From contig BCKT01000009.1 in assembly GCA_003116875.1 (NCBI GenBank), positions 496,001 through 560,000 of the forward strand: DNA of 64,000 nt, read 5' to 3'. Source of the stretch: Takashimella koratensis. Its lineage: Eukaryota > Basidiomycota > Tremellomycetes > Trichosporonales > Tetragoniomycetaceae. The notes under the pieces are model-generated. The model was not told the DNA's origin. It was given only the letters and a program-made list of their open reading frames with translations, and ran no database searches. Of this stretch, positions 44,610 through 54,061 are shown in pieces. The translations under genes and the position numbers were made by a program. Position 1 is the first letter of the stretch. Every line of letters begins with the position of its first letter.

Positions 44610-45365
44610 ATGTCCATCGACAAGCACATCACCGGCGAGGGCCCCGCCGCCGCAAACGATCTCACCGCCGCCGCAGACGATCTCACCGCCGACCAGCAGT
44701 CTGCCGACGAGTTGACGACCGACACCCAAACGATCAACTTTGACTCGAAGCTCTCTCCCTACAGCATTCAGAGCATTGCCGAAAAGGTTTCTGAGCTCAT
44801 TTCAAAGACAGACCAGACCGGGATGGTCCCCGTCTCTTTCGAAGCGTATCAAGACGTTTCTCGCGCCGAGGTGTCTCTCATGCCGTCCACTTTCAATTTC
44901 AACCGTGTCAAATCCGCCGAGTTCACTGAAAAGTACCTCTTGAGCAACGCGACTTTTCACTCTCTACTCCCATCGCTCGTGCCGATCGAGAAGCTCGTCA
45001 GCCACGCCGAGGAAGCTGTGGGCAGGTTACCAGAGATCCAATCGGAGCTCAACGCTCGAGCGTCGATCTTGCGCGATTGCAGAGCCCTCAAGGACGCGTA
45101 CAAGGTGGCGCCCAATACCGGAACCGCCCAGGATTTCCGCGACCTCATCGTCGCCTCCATCGACGGAATTCTCCGTCAGGAGCCATTGCACTCTTGGGAG
45201 ACCAAGTGGACCGTCGAAGATGCTCTCGTACTCGTTGATACACGTCTCAAGAAATGCCACGCAGTTCTCGAACGAGCGCGCGAAGGTGTGGAGGACACTG
45301 CCCCCACTTCTGAGACCCCATCGAGCTCGAATAGGGCTCCCCACTTCACCGCGTCCAACCTGTAG
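44610..45365 (+). CDS. Orphan cluster gene 3, intronless helical protein
   Basis: I start at MSIDKHITGEGPAAANDLTA, codon 44610, within a longer frame that begins far upstream in C/T-rich DNA; the chosen start sits just after the pyrimidine leader. 251 residues. The N-terminus has a small internal repeat (NDLTAAADDLTADQQSADEL). The rest is helical: IQSIAEKVSELISKTDQTGM, VPVSFEAYQDVSRAEVSLMP, EKLVSHAEEAVGRLPEIQSE, ASILRDCRALKDAY, DFRDLIVASIDGILRQ, and ALVLVDTRLKKCHAVLERAR, with a Ser/Thr tail. The helix - loop - helix order of the second half is shared in outline by genes 1 and 4. No introns, signal peptide or membrane segment. Function unknown. Confidence 0.62.
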   Translation: MSIDKHITGEGPAAANDLTAAADDLTADQQSADELTTDTQTINFDSKLSPYSIQSIAEKVSELISKTDQTGMVPVSFEAYQDVSRAEVSLMPSTFNFNRVKSAEFTEKYLLSNATFHSLLPSLVPIEKLVSHAEEAVGRLPEIQSELNARASILRDCRALKDAYKVAPNTGTAQDFRDLIVASIDGILRQEPLHSWETKWTVEDALVLVDTRLKKCHAVLERAREGVEDTAPTSETPSSSNRAPHFTASNL

Positions 45366-45379
45366 GCGTCGCCCCACTT

Positions 45380-45580
45380 TGCCTTCTTGCCACACTGTCT
45401 ATTTGTCCCCATTCTCTCATTTCTCTCCTCTGCTTCTTCCACCGTACTGCCAGTGATGCAACAATCCCCCCATCAGGCGCAATCCCTGAGGTCAGCTCCA
45501 CCCACGTCTTGAAGGCCAGTATGAAAGGACTGTACAGGACTCGGTGTTTCGCCGGTCGATCCTTAATGTCCATATCAGCC
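45380..45580 (+). repeat. Duplicated intergenic cassette, copy 2
   Basis: The second copy of the cassette at 44155-44345; it lies between cluster genes 3 and 4. Divergence between the copies is considerable, so the duplication is old. Confidence 0.65.
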
Positions 45581-45627
45581 ATTGGCTTTACAAGTGGCAG
45601 CTTGTCCCATACACCCTTTCATTGCCT

Positions 45628-45628
45628 C

Positions 45629-45679
<51 letters not shown>

Positions 45680-45714
45680 TGTCTCTCTCTCTCTCTCTCC
45701 CTCTCTCTCTCTCC
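45628..45714. repeat. Compound (CT)n(TG)n(CT)n microsatellite
   Basis: An 87-nt run: about 8 CT, then about 17 TG, then about 17 TC/CT units. It occupies the promoter/leader position of cluster gene 4 and likely varies in length between strains. Confidence 0.95.
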
Positions 45715-45972
45715 TTCCCTTCCCTTTCGAGCGCACACAAACACACAGTGTTCACACATTTACCTCTTTCTATTTCCGCCACTCCCCCCAACCGAACTTC
45801 ACCCATTCACCACGACTTATCTGCCATCCCCCACCGCCAATCAGCCCACGACACGATGTTCGCCAACTAGTCGAGAGTCTCGAAGCCGCCGAAGACAATC
45901 GCTGCCTCTGAGCTCGCTGATCACAGCCATGGTTCCGAACTCGCCGAAAGGGTCGCAAACATCTTCATCAAG

Positions 45973-46524
45973 ATGACTTCTTCCCAGAATACCTCGTTGT
46001 CTCACGACGACCGACTCGTCCTGTCAAGCTCTATCACCTACTTCCGGGTTCACAGTACCAAGACCCTTGTCGACACCGCCGACACGAGCTCAAACACGCT
46101 AAGGACAGCCAGCGAAGACAAGGAACTTCTCCGCCCAGACAAGGAACTTCTCCGCCCTACACAACATGCCAAGGCGAACGAAACGGTCGATACCTTGACG
46201 GCAATCGATGATATTCTTCGTGTTCGCTCGGCGATCCTGAAAGTCAGCAAAACCTTCAAGGACGCAATTGAAACAGCTGGGAACGGCACAACGATCGATA
46301 AACGTGCTTTGAAGACGGTTAACGCCATCTTCGAGCAGGAACAGAAGCACACCAAGCAAGGGGGGCTTTCGACCGACAAGGCGCTCGCACAAGTCTCATT
46401 TCTCCTCAGAATCGCCGAGGAGACCGCTCAGATTACCAGAAACTTTGCCAGCATCTTCGAGGTTATGTTGTCTTCACCCCCCGGCCTCGCCTCCCCTGAT
46501 CAGCCGCCCACGACCGGAGTCTGA
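45973..46524 (+). CDS. Orphan cluster gene 4, intronless helical protein
   Basis: A single exon of 183 residues, start MTSSQNTSLSHDDRLVLSSS. Residues ~48-61 contain a perfect tandem repeat of seven residues (DKELLRP twice) encoded by a 21-nt DNA repeat. After that the sequence is helical: TLTAIDDILRVRSAILKVSK, TFKDAIETAGN, DKRALKTVNAIFEQEQK, and ALAQVSFLLRIAEETAQITR followed by NFASIFEVML, ending in a Pro-rich tail. No introns, no signal or membrane segment. It shares size, composition, strand, intron absence and a duplicated upstream cassette with gene 3. Function unknown. Confidence 0.6.
   Translation: MTSSQNTSLSHDDRLVLSSSITYFRVHSTKTLVDTADTSSNTLRTASEDKELLRPDKELLRPTQHAKANETVDTLTAIDDILRVRSAILKVSKTFKDAIETAGNGTTIDKRALKTVNAIFEQEQKHTKQGGLSTDKALAQVSFLLRIAEETAQITRNFASIFEVMLSSPPGLASPDQPPTTGV
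46117..46158 (+). repeat. Perfect 21-nt in-frame tandem duplication
   Basis: Two adjacent copies of a 21-nt unit (differing at most at the end) encode DKELLRP twice within cluster gene 4. Confidence 0.85.
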
Positions 46525-46869
46525 TCATGGTCTGTATACATTGGATGCTTTCCATGGCTCCTTTTTCCTGATTCGCTTCTCTCTCACCTCCTACGCCTTT
46601 CGTATTGCGTCCATGATAGAAATTGCCGCGGTGATACAGTATTTTCAATCTACTTCTGTGCTATGCATCATTCTCTCAGTTCTGCTGTACTATGAAGTGG
46701 GAAAATGGGAATGTGTGAAGAATGGGAAACGTAAAAAAAGTCGTCAAATCCAACCTATCTGTCATAAAGACTTGGAACTATCTTGAACCCTTATAAAGCG
46801 AGTTGTACACTATCCACAGGATACTATTGTACTCGTACTTTATCAACCATACACAGTACGGCCGTTTGA
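46525..46869. other. Convergent 3' region
   Basis: 345 bp between cluster gene 4 and the arrestin-like gene; AT-rich; no gene seen. Confidence 0.5.
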
Positions 46870-49800
46870 TCACGCCTTGGATCGCAGCGCTGTGGTACGT
46901 AGTGTTCGCGGGAACTTGCGTCTGGGTGGGTTACCCGTTGTGATGCTGCTTGTTGTCAGACCGAGCGCGGCGGATCTGAGGTCGTTGATGGACAGCGGTC
47001 TGGCCGGGGAGACGGAGGAGGAAGAGGAAGAGATGGATGGGGAGGCGATATCGTCGTCTGAACTGGGACCTGCATTGTCCACGTCCATCGACTCGGGGTC
47101 AGGCGAGGCGGAACGGATCGGCTCGGTGTCTTCGTGTCCCATGTGGGCATCGTCACGAAGGTGCTCGTCGTCAGACGAAGAGGAGCGAGAGGGCGCGGGT
47201 GACGCCGATCGGTCCGTCACTGCTGGCGAGAGGGAACGAGGTACGGGCGAACGTGGGATGGAAGGGACACTCGAGTCCACAGCGTCGATACTTGACGACG
47301 AGGTTGACGGCGTGCAAGGGGCAGAAGCGGAGTGGTCCGCACGGGTCGGAGTAGGAGGGATAGGCGAGTTGATCTTGACACCGAACAAGCTCCAGTAAGG
47401 AGGGGTCGGGCTGGGAGGGGTAGGTACCGCGTCGGCCGAGCGAGTGTATAGAGGTAACGGGTCGCAGTCCCGGAGGTCGCCGTTCTCGTGAAATAGCTGG
47501 ATATACGCGGGCAGGCGGACGTCGGTCGGACGTGATCGGGTCAGCCGACTCATCGCAAGTGGCTCGCTGGAGGACGCTCCCAACGCGGTGGTAAGACCAG
47601 CAGTCGGCGAGGTGAGGTGCGACGTCGCGAATCGGATGGGCACAGAGAGGACAACGGTCATTGGGCTGCGTCCGGGCTGCACGCATACGATTCGGGTCTT
47701 GAGCAAATGCCTGATCCGTAAAAACGGAGTGTCCAGTTCAGCCTGAGGTCGAGAAGACGCCTGCAAGCTCGCCTTGGACCCCGCGGGCGGCTCGACTGGC
47801 ATCGGAAGGACAATGTTGATTCGCCTCCACTTCGATGTGATACCGAGCCCGTCCCCGGCAAAGTAAAAGTTGCGCTGAGAACCGTCGTCTGCGAGGAGGC
47901 ACTTGCGGGTACGCATACCCTTGCAAGGGCGGTTCTTGGATGACCCGCCGAGGAAAGAGGTGTCGGGTCGGTGGGAGAGGAGCGGGTTCTCGGAGCCATC
48001 GGCAGAGGGCTGGTCCGCTGGGATAGGGAATGCAGCGACGAACGCCTGTGCCGCGGTGGAGGAAAAACGTTCCGACTCTTCCACTTCCATGCCAAGCTCG
48101 ATCAGGTTGAGCTCAGGGGAGGCGCCCTTGGCCGTGGAAGTAGACGACGACGTTGCCCTCTCGACCACCGGCTCCTCATTATCGTTGCTCGAAGCAAACG
48201 GCCTCTCGTCGTCCCGATCCATCCGCTCGTCATCGACGTTCTCGCTTGCGACCACCTCATCGGTCGGGATGACCTCGCCCTCGGGCTCTCTCGCTCGTAC
48301 CCTGAGGCTCACACGAAGACTCTTCGCCGATCCATGCACGTCGACCCACTCGGGGATGCTGACGATGCACTCGAGAGGCGATACGCTGCCGACGTTGGGG
48401 TGTAAGCTGTAGCTGCGCTCCCGGATGGGTGTGTCGCGTTTGAGGGCGGTGGGCAGACGGTGGCGACGGAGGGTAAAGGTGCGGTACTTGCTCGACGACT
48501 TCTCCGTTGCTTGAATCGACGCATTGAACAATGTCTCCAGCTGTGCGGTCGCACGGGTACGCGGTGCGTTGGCGGATTTTGAGCTGCTCGACTCTGCCTC
48601 GTTCGCCCATCCCGTCGTCGCCTTTGCGATCGCACCGTACTCGATCCTGGTGACGAGGGTGCTGTGCGACGGAGGCAGCCATCCAGGGATACGCAGGTCA
48701 AAGTCAACGGCTAATTGGATTCGGGCGGCTTCAGGGTTGTTGGGGTCGTGCGATGGGATGATGAGGGGCGCATCGGGGGTTGCGAGGTCGAGAGTGATTG
48801 CATGCAGTCTCATGGGCGTGTATCGGCCTAAAGGAGGGGTTGGGAAAGGTATGCCGAGGGAGGAGTGAGACACCAACGACAGATTGTCAGCGCTGATCAG
48901 TGGGCTCGAGAGCGAACAAAAGAGCAACGGGCAGAAGCAAGATATATGGCGCACCTTGGTCATCAAAGAATTCGGATTTGCCCTCCATCGTTAGCGCGAG
49001 CTCGCGAACTTCGCGAGGGCGGTCCTCGAGGCTAGCGGGCAATGCCGGGATAGAGATCAGCACATGGCCCGGAAGCGAGTAGCTCGATCTAATCCCACGG
49101 TCAGCTCCAATCACCTCGAAAAACAAAAGAGCACTGATGCGATGCGACCGGGCCGGGACTGGGAACACGCCATGGGTGATGGGTGGCAAAAGGGAGAAAG
49201 GAGGATGCACGTACCCAGTATTGGCACTGCCGAGCAGGTCGACGACGCCGTCGTTGTCGAACACGACTTCGACCTTGGCAGCGAGGAACCGGGCTTGGGT
49301 GAAGATGGACATGTTGGGAGTGGAAGGCTCGACCCGCGGTGGATGCGATGAGGACAGAGTAGGGTGAGAGAGAGGCCTGCTTCGGCTGACAGCTGGGAGA
49401 CTGTTGCGACGGGAAGGAAGGCTCCGGACAGCTTGGCTCTCGATGATGTAGTCGAGTGCGCGCCGAGATGAGAGCCTGTTTAAGGTTTGGTTGATCGAGC
49501 GAGAGGGTTCTCGTGAGTAGGGCGAGGATCCCGATGGTGGCAGCGATGTCGCGTCGGCAGCTCGGTGACGTGGGGAAGTAACAGTAGGTTGAGACTGTTC
49601 AGATGGAGGGAGAGTAGCGTGTAAATCAAGTGAAGGGTGGGGAAAGGTGGAAGAGACAGTTGACAAGGAGGAGCGGTTTGCTCTTGTACTCGCCCGAAGG
49701 GTGATGGTGCTGGCGCCCGTTGAGCTCGTCGCTTGTGTCTCTCGCCTCGCGCTAGCCTGTCCTCTGGTAAAAGGTGCGTCCTGTGTGGAAGGTTGTCGGG

Positions 49801-49888
49801 AAAGGACAGATGGTGTGGATGAGGATGATGAAGGAGGTGGTGAGGGAGAGGAGGAGGACGGATGCGATGAGGTTCGGTTGGGAGGCAT
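46870..49888 (-). CDS. Arrestin-like (alpha-arrestin) protein
   Basis: Three exons: 49888-49215, 49088-48955, 48827-46870; 921 residues. The first ~190 residues are Ser/Pro-rich and disordered. The arrestin N-domain starts near residue 195: ARFLAAKVEVVFDNDGVVDL, SSYSLPGHVLISIPALPASL, VRELALTMEGKSEFFDDQGR, YTPMRLHAITLDLA, IQLAVDFDLRIPGWLPPS. The C-domain includes RSYSLHPNVGSVSPLECIVS, KSLRVSLRVRA, and KWRRINIVLPMPVE. The acceptor at 48828 was chosen because only it gives the family's EGKSEFFDDQGRY-MRLH join. Alpha-arrestins bring Rsp5-type ubiquitin ligases to plasma-membrane transporters through PPxY motifs; here PTPPYWSLFG is the nearest candidate. The C-terminus is a long acidic Ser-rich tail ending in basic residues. 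Confidence 0.72.
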
Positions 49889-51805
49889 GGTGCTGGGAAT
49901 CTAGAGGGGCGGCTTTAAAGGCGAGTGAAGAATGGAACGGCTTCCCTTTCTCCTCGGAGGGGAGCAGGTGAGAGGTGAGAGCGCGCGAGATGACGAAGGG
50001 AGCCCTTTGCGGTGGATGGAGCGAAGGGGCGGGAGGGAGAGGGGCAGGGGTAGGAGGGGTGAGATGCGCGGTAGGTGTGTAGGTGTAAGAGAGAACAACA
50101 AACAATGGCAAGGGTAGGGGTAGGGCGGAGGCGAGAAGGCGAGAAGGGGCGAGGAAGATGTCAAGATGAAGAACAATAAACAACGGGTGGTGATGTGTCT
50201 GATCTGTGCTATATGTGTGTGTATGTCCGGTAGTAGGGGTCGCTTGAGGTTGGCGGACCGAGCGTTCAGTCAACTTTGGTCGGCCTTTTGCGGTCGTGCA
50301 GGTCGGGGTCAGCCACGGGTCAGGCGAGGCGGACAGAAGAGGGCAAGTGACTGTGTGAGTGAACAGGACAAAAAGAGCGAGGAGGATGGGTGGGGATGGG
50401 TTGATGATGTGCGCCCAGGAGAGATTATGTAGTAGATCGGGCGCACACTGGGGAATGGTTGGCGTTGGTCGATAAGATGGGAGGATGCATGCAATCCGGC
50501 AGCACGGTAAGCATGCGGCTGATGGCAGGGGGGAGGAGGGAGGAGGGGAGGAGGGGAAGGGGCAGAGGGGCAGTGATGGTGGTCAAGGGGCATCGGGCGA
50601 CGGGCGACGGGCGCGGGCCAAGGGGCTGGCGTCGGGCGCAACAGAAAGAAGTCGAGCCTAGTCGTGTTTTCATCGTTACTGCTTCCTGCGTCCTGCCCCC
50701 AGCCCCTGGTAAATGATGAATGATGAATGATGGGAAAAAAAAGGGCATCAAAGGAAACTGCAACGATCAATGCGCATCAAGGGCGATTCGCCGATACGTG
50801 CGTGTGTGTGACGTTGCGTGTTTGTGTAAGTGTGTGTGTGTGGGTCCTACTTGGCCAGGGTCCAATCGAAGCTTGTGTGAAGGAAGTCGCATGTTTTAAG
50901 CTTGCTGCTGGGTTACTGGGCCCACTCGGCTCTCACCCTCCCAGACCTCCGGAGCCCGTGCCTGTCCATTCAGCCTAGTCGCATCTCAGCGAACCGTGCT
51001 CAAAAGCACACTCGGAACAAAAGACATCATCTGGTATCACCGAAAGACCTCGTTTCATGCTTCAAAACCAACATCTCTTTTGTCCACTCTTGTCTGTTGT
51101 CTGTAGTCCGTCGTTGGTCTTTGATCTTCCGTCGTCTGGTCCTATCCATCACCTGGAACACGACATGTAACCTGCAACGCCTACGCGGCTCAAACGCAAC
51201 ACGGGGAACTTCAGGAGCACCGCTTTGAACGCCCGCTCCCTTGATGCAGCACAAGGATGCGATTCCATCGATGATGCCCTCGCCGCGCCTCCCGCCCTCT
51301 CGCCATCATTCTAGCATGCGCAGTGGGACGACGTCGGTGTGTGGTCCTCCTGTGTACAGACACACGGCCGCGTGTGCGTGTGTCAATTCTGTATGGATGC
51401 GTCTGTGTGGTTGTGTGTACGACCATGTGTGTAGGCTCAAAGGATCCCCTTTCGTTCCTCGATCCACACAAAAACACGTTGCAGCCCTGTCGATCAGACC
51501 GGTCCGATTCCCGGTCCACCTCATCTGCCCATCTCGCTCACGCCTCTTGCATCATATCATCACGCTTCTACTCTCTTTCTTTTCTTATTGGATAACGGCT
51601 GATTGGGATGGGATGGAGATTGAGATTGATTTTTCTTTCTTGTCTTGATTTGTCTAGCCACGAGGACACCAAAGCTAATCTTGTTTAAAAGAACCGGCTA
51701 TGCGATGAATGCGGGATGACTCGTGATAATGAGCTTTTTTTTTTTTCAGGAACTTGTAATTTCGGACAGGATGAGGGGGACTCGACCGTGATGGCGTGGG
51801 TGCAT
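49889..51805. other. 1.9-kb gene-poor region
   Basis: The longest gap in the window, upstream of the arrestin-like gene and downstream of the C9-methyltransferase. It holds G/A-rich tracts (49930-50130; 50520-50640) and short TG runs (about 50800-50845 and 51370-51430). All open frames are short or low-complexity. It may carry an extended promoter or a non-coding transcript; I see nothing definite. Confidence 0.5.
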
Positions 51806-53747
51806 CTACTCGGTGGCGTAGATCTTGGGCCAGAGGTCCTTGTGCGACTCGACAGCCCTAGAACAGGGATTAGCGAGGTCGCTTTTTCACCATGACAATA
51901 CTCACTTGAACTCGCGCGCGTGCGTCTGGGTGTTGCAAGACGCGTGAGTGGGCACACCCTCGATACGGTGGAAGCCGTTGAGGTTCTTGGTCAAGGTGAT
52001 CTGGAAGACGGAGAACGAACCCTGGCTGTAAGGGTGTTAGCTGTTGCTCGTAGATTTTGAAGACAGCTTGAGCCATGACGTACCGAGAGATGCTAGAGGG
52101 AACCGTAAGTCAGCATGATTACCATGCCATAGATGTACGGTCAACTCACATGGTAGAGTAGGCAAGGAAGTAGACCCAGATGCGGTACCACCTCGGGCCG
52201 TACTTGGCGATGACGGCCTCCTTGTTCGAGACCCAGTTCAAGTACCAGCGGTAGAGGGTGGCCGAGTAGTGGACACCGAGAACGTCGACGGTCTTGACCT
52301 CGAAGCCGGCGCCCTCGAGCTGAAAGGGGTCAGCTAAGCGGCAAAACACACATGCAGCGGACATACCTCCTGGATGACCCAGCCGAGGTTGTTAGAGGCG
52401 TCCGCACCGGGGAAGATGTACTTGTTCATGCTGATGTGGTCAGACTGGTGTTGCTGTGTTTCTCTTCAGTTGCTGCGACTCACAAAAGACCCCAGTTGAG
52501 ATCCTCAAACTGCCATTGCTTGCGGATACCAGCGACCTGGAAGACGAGAATACCGTCGTCTGCCATGATGTGGTAGATGTCACGAAGGAATTTGCCGTAG
52601 CGGAGGATACCGACGTGCTCTGCCATCTCGAGGCAAGAGATCTTGTTAAAGTAGCCCTTGGCCTTGGGGATCTCGCGGTAGTCGCAGCAGAGAATACGGC
52701 CCTGGGACTCGGGGACACCGTTGTCGCGGAGGCGCTTAGTACCGAACTCGGTCTGGTTCCTCGAGAGGGTAACTGGTGGGATCAGCTAAGGCCGGGCGTC
52801 ATCAGCTGATTGAGACTTACCACCGGTGACATCGGCTCCGTAGTTTTTGGCAGCGTGAGTGACGAGCGTTCCCCAACCACAACCAATATCGAGCATTGTG
52901 TCTCCAGGCTTGAGCGCAAGTTTCTCACAAACCATGTTGAGCTTGTTGTCCTGCAATTCCTCGAGAGTCTCCATACGGTTAATGTCACTGATAACGCCGC
53001 TGGTGTAGATCATACGCGGGCCAAGGAACCAAGAGTAAAAATCGTCGCCGCGGTCGTAGTGCTCCCTGACTTGCTCCTCGTCCTGGTTCTGCGAGTGGAT
53101 CAGGACGTCTGGGATGAGGTTGAACAGCACGTAGCGGAAGAGCTGTCGGGGTTGTCAGCTCAGTGAGAAGAACACGTGCGAGCTTTGATGACTTACCTCC
53201 GGGGTGAACTCGAACGAGGACCAGTCGTGACGGTATTCCATCATCTCAAGGACGTCTCCGTTGAACTCGACCTTGCCATCAAAGTAGGCATCGTGGAACA
53301 CCTGCATTGGCATCTTCTTGCCTCCGTATTTCTCCTTGAACTTGGCGTCCTTGATGGTGTAGTAGCTCTCGAGGGGTTTACCGGGGAGGGGGACTTTTTC
53401 GTTGAGGCGAGCACCATACTTGGAAGTGAGGACCCAGTAGCCCATGGTGATCGGGAGGAAGAGGACGAGACCAATGATAAAATAAACGGTCCAGCTGCGA
53501 CCCAGGGGCAGGAAACGCTGGACGACCCAGGGGATGATGACGCATGCTGCAGCATAGTGCGTGTTGTAGAATGCCGAAGAGCCCTCAGCGGGGAGAGGGG
53601 CGTTGGCAATCGCCGGGTAAGAGGTGCTGCGAGGTGGTTAGCAGGGACGGAAGAGAGCTGGAAGAAGGCGGATAGAGAGGGGAAAGCGTACGTGGTAAAA
53701 GTCTTGGGGACCACAGCGGCCTCGGGCTTTGTCTCCTGCGTCGACAT
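51806..53747 (-). CDS. Sphingolipid C9-methyltransferase
   Basis: Nine exons: 53747-53692, 53626-53197, 53142-52821, 52772-52484, 52430-52367, 52319-52150, 52092-52084 (9 nt), 52025-51906, 51857-51806; 503 residues. The N-terminus has two hydrophobic segments (YAAACVIIPWVVQRFLPLG and TVYFIIGLVLFLPITMGYWV), then KYGGKKMPMQVFHDAYFDGK and MMEYRHDWSSFEFTPELFRY. The SAM-binding motif I is LKPGDTMLDIGCGWGTLVTH, followed by VTLSRNQTEFGTKRLRDNG, ISCLEMAEHVGILRYGKFLR and GLFMNKYIFPGADASNNLGW. The enzyme adds the C9 methyl group to the sphingoid base of fungal glucosylceramide at the ER, and belongs to the cyclopropane-fatty-acid-synthase-like family. Length and motifs fit Mts1-type enzymes. The 9-nt exon is needed to give TIISRQGSFSVFQITLT. 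Confidence 0.9.
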
Positions 53748-54061
53748 GATGCAGGTGAGGTGAGGGTGAGGTAGTGAGGTGGTGAGGTGGGTTGAAAGAG
53801 GAACGAGGATGCTGTCTCCCGTTTCGACGTGGCTGTTCGCTTCTCTTCCATTTCCTGACAGACACGCGCAGCCAAGGGCAACAGCAGCCAAGCGTTTCGC
53901 GTATTGATAAGCATTCACACTGGGGTTCAATTTTCATACGTGTCGTGAAATTTCCCAGCAACCGTGCCTGGCGTAAGTCTAAATGACAACAACAAATGCA
54001 CCGTCAACCTGGCACATCTGCCATCAGCCACATCACCATCATCACCTTCACCCTCGCCACC
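53748..54061. promoter_or_regulatory. Bidirectional promoter, C9-methyltransferase / telobox-like gene
   Basis: A 314-bp divergent intergenic region with no clear TATA box. Confidence 0.4.

Noticed and set aside
49752..50770. Several 110-170-codon open frames around the arrestin-like start and upstream
   Set aside because: Purine/pyrimidine-tract translations (runs of Pro, Ser, His); overlap each other on both strands.
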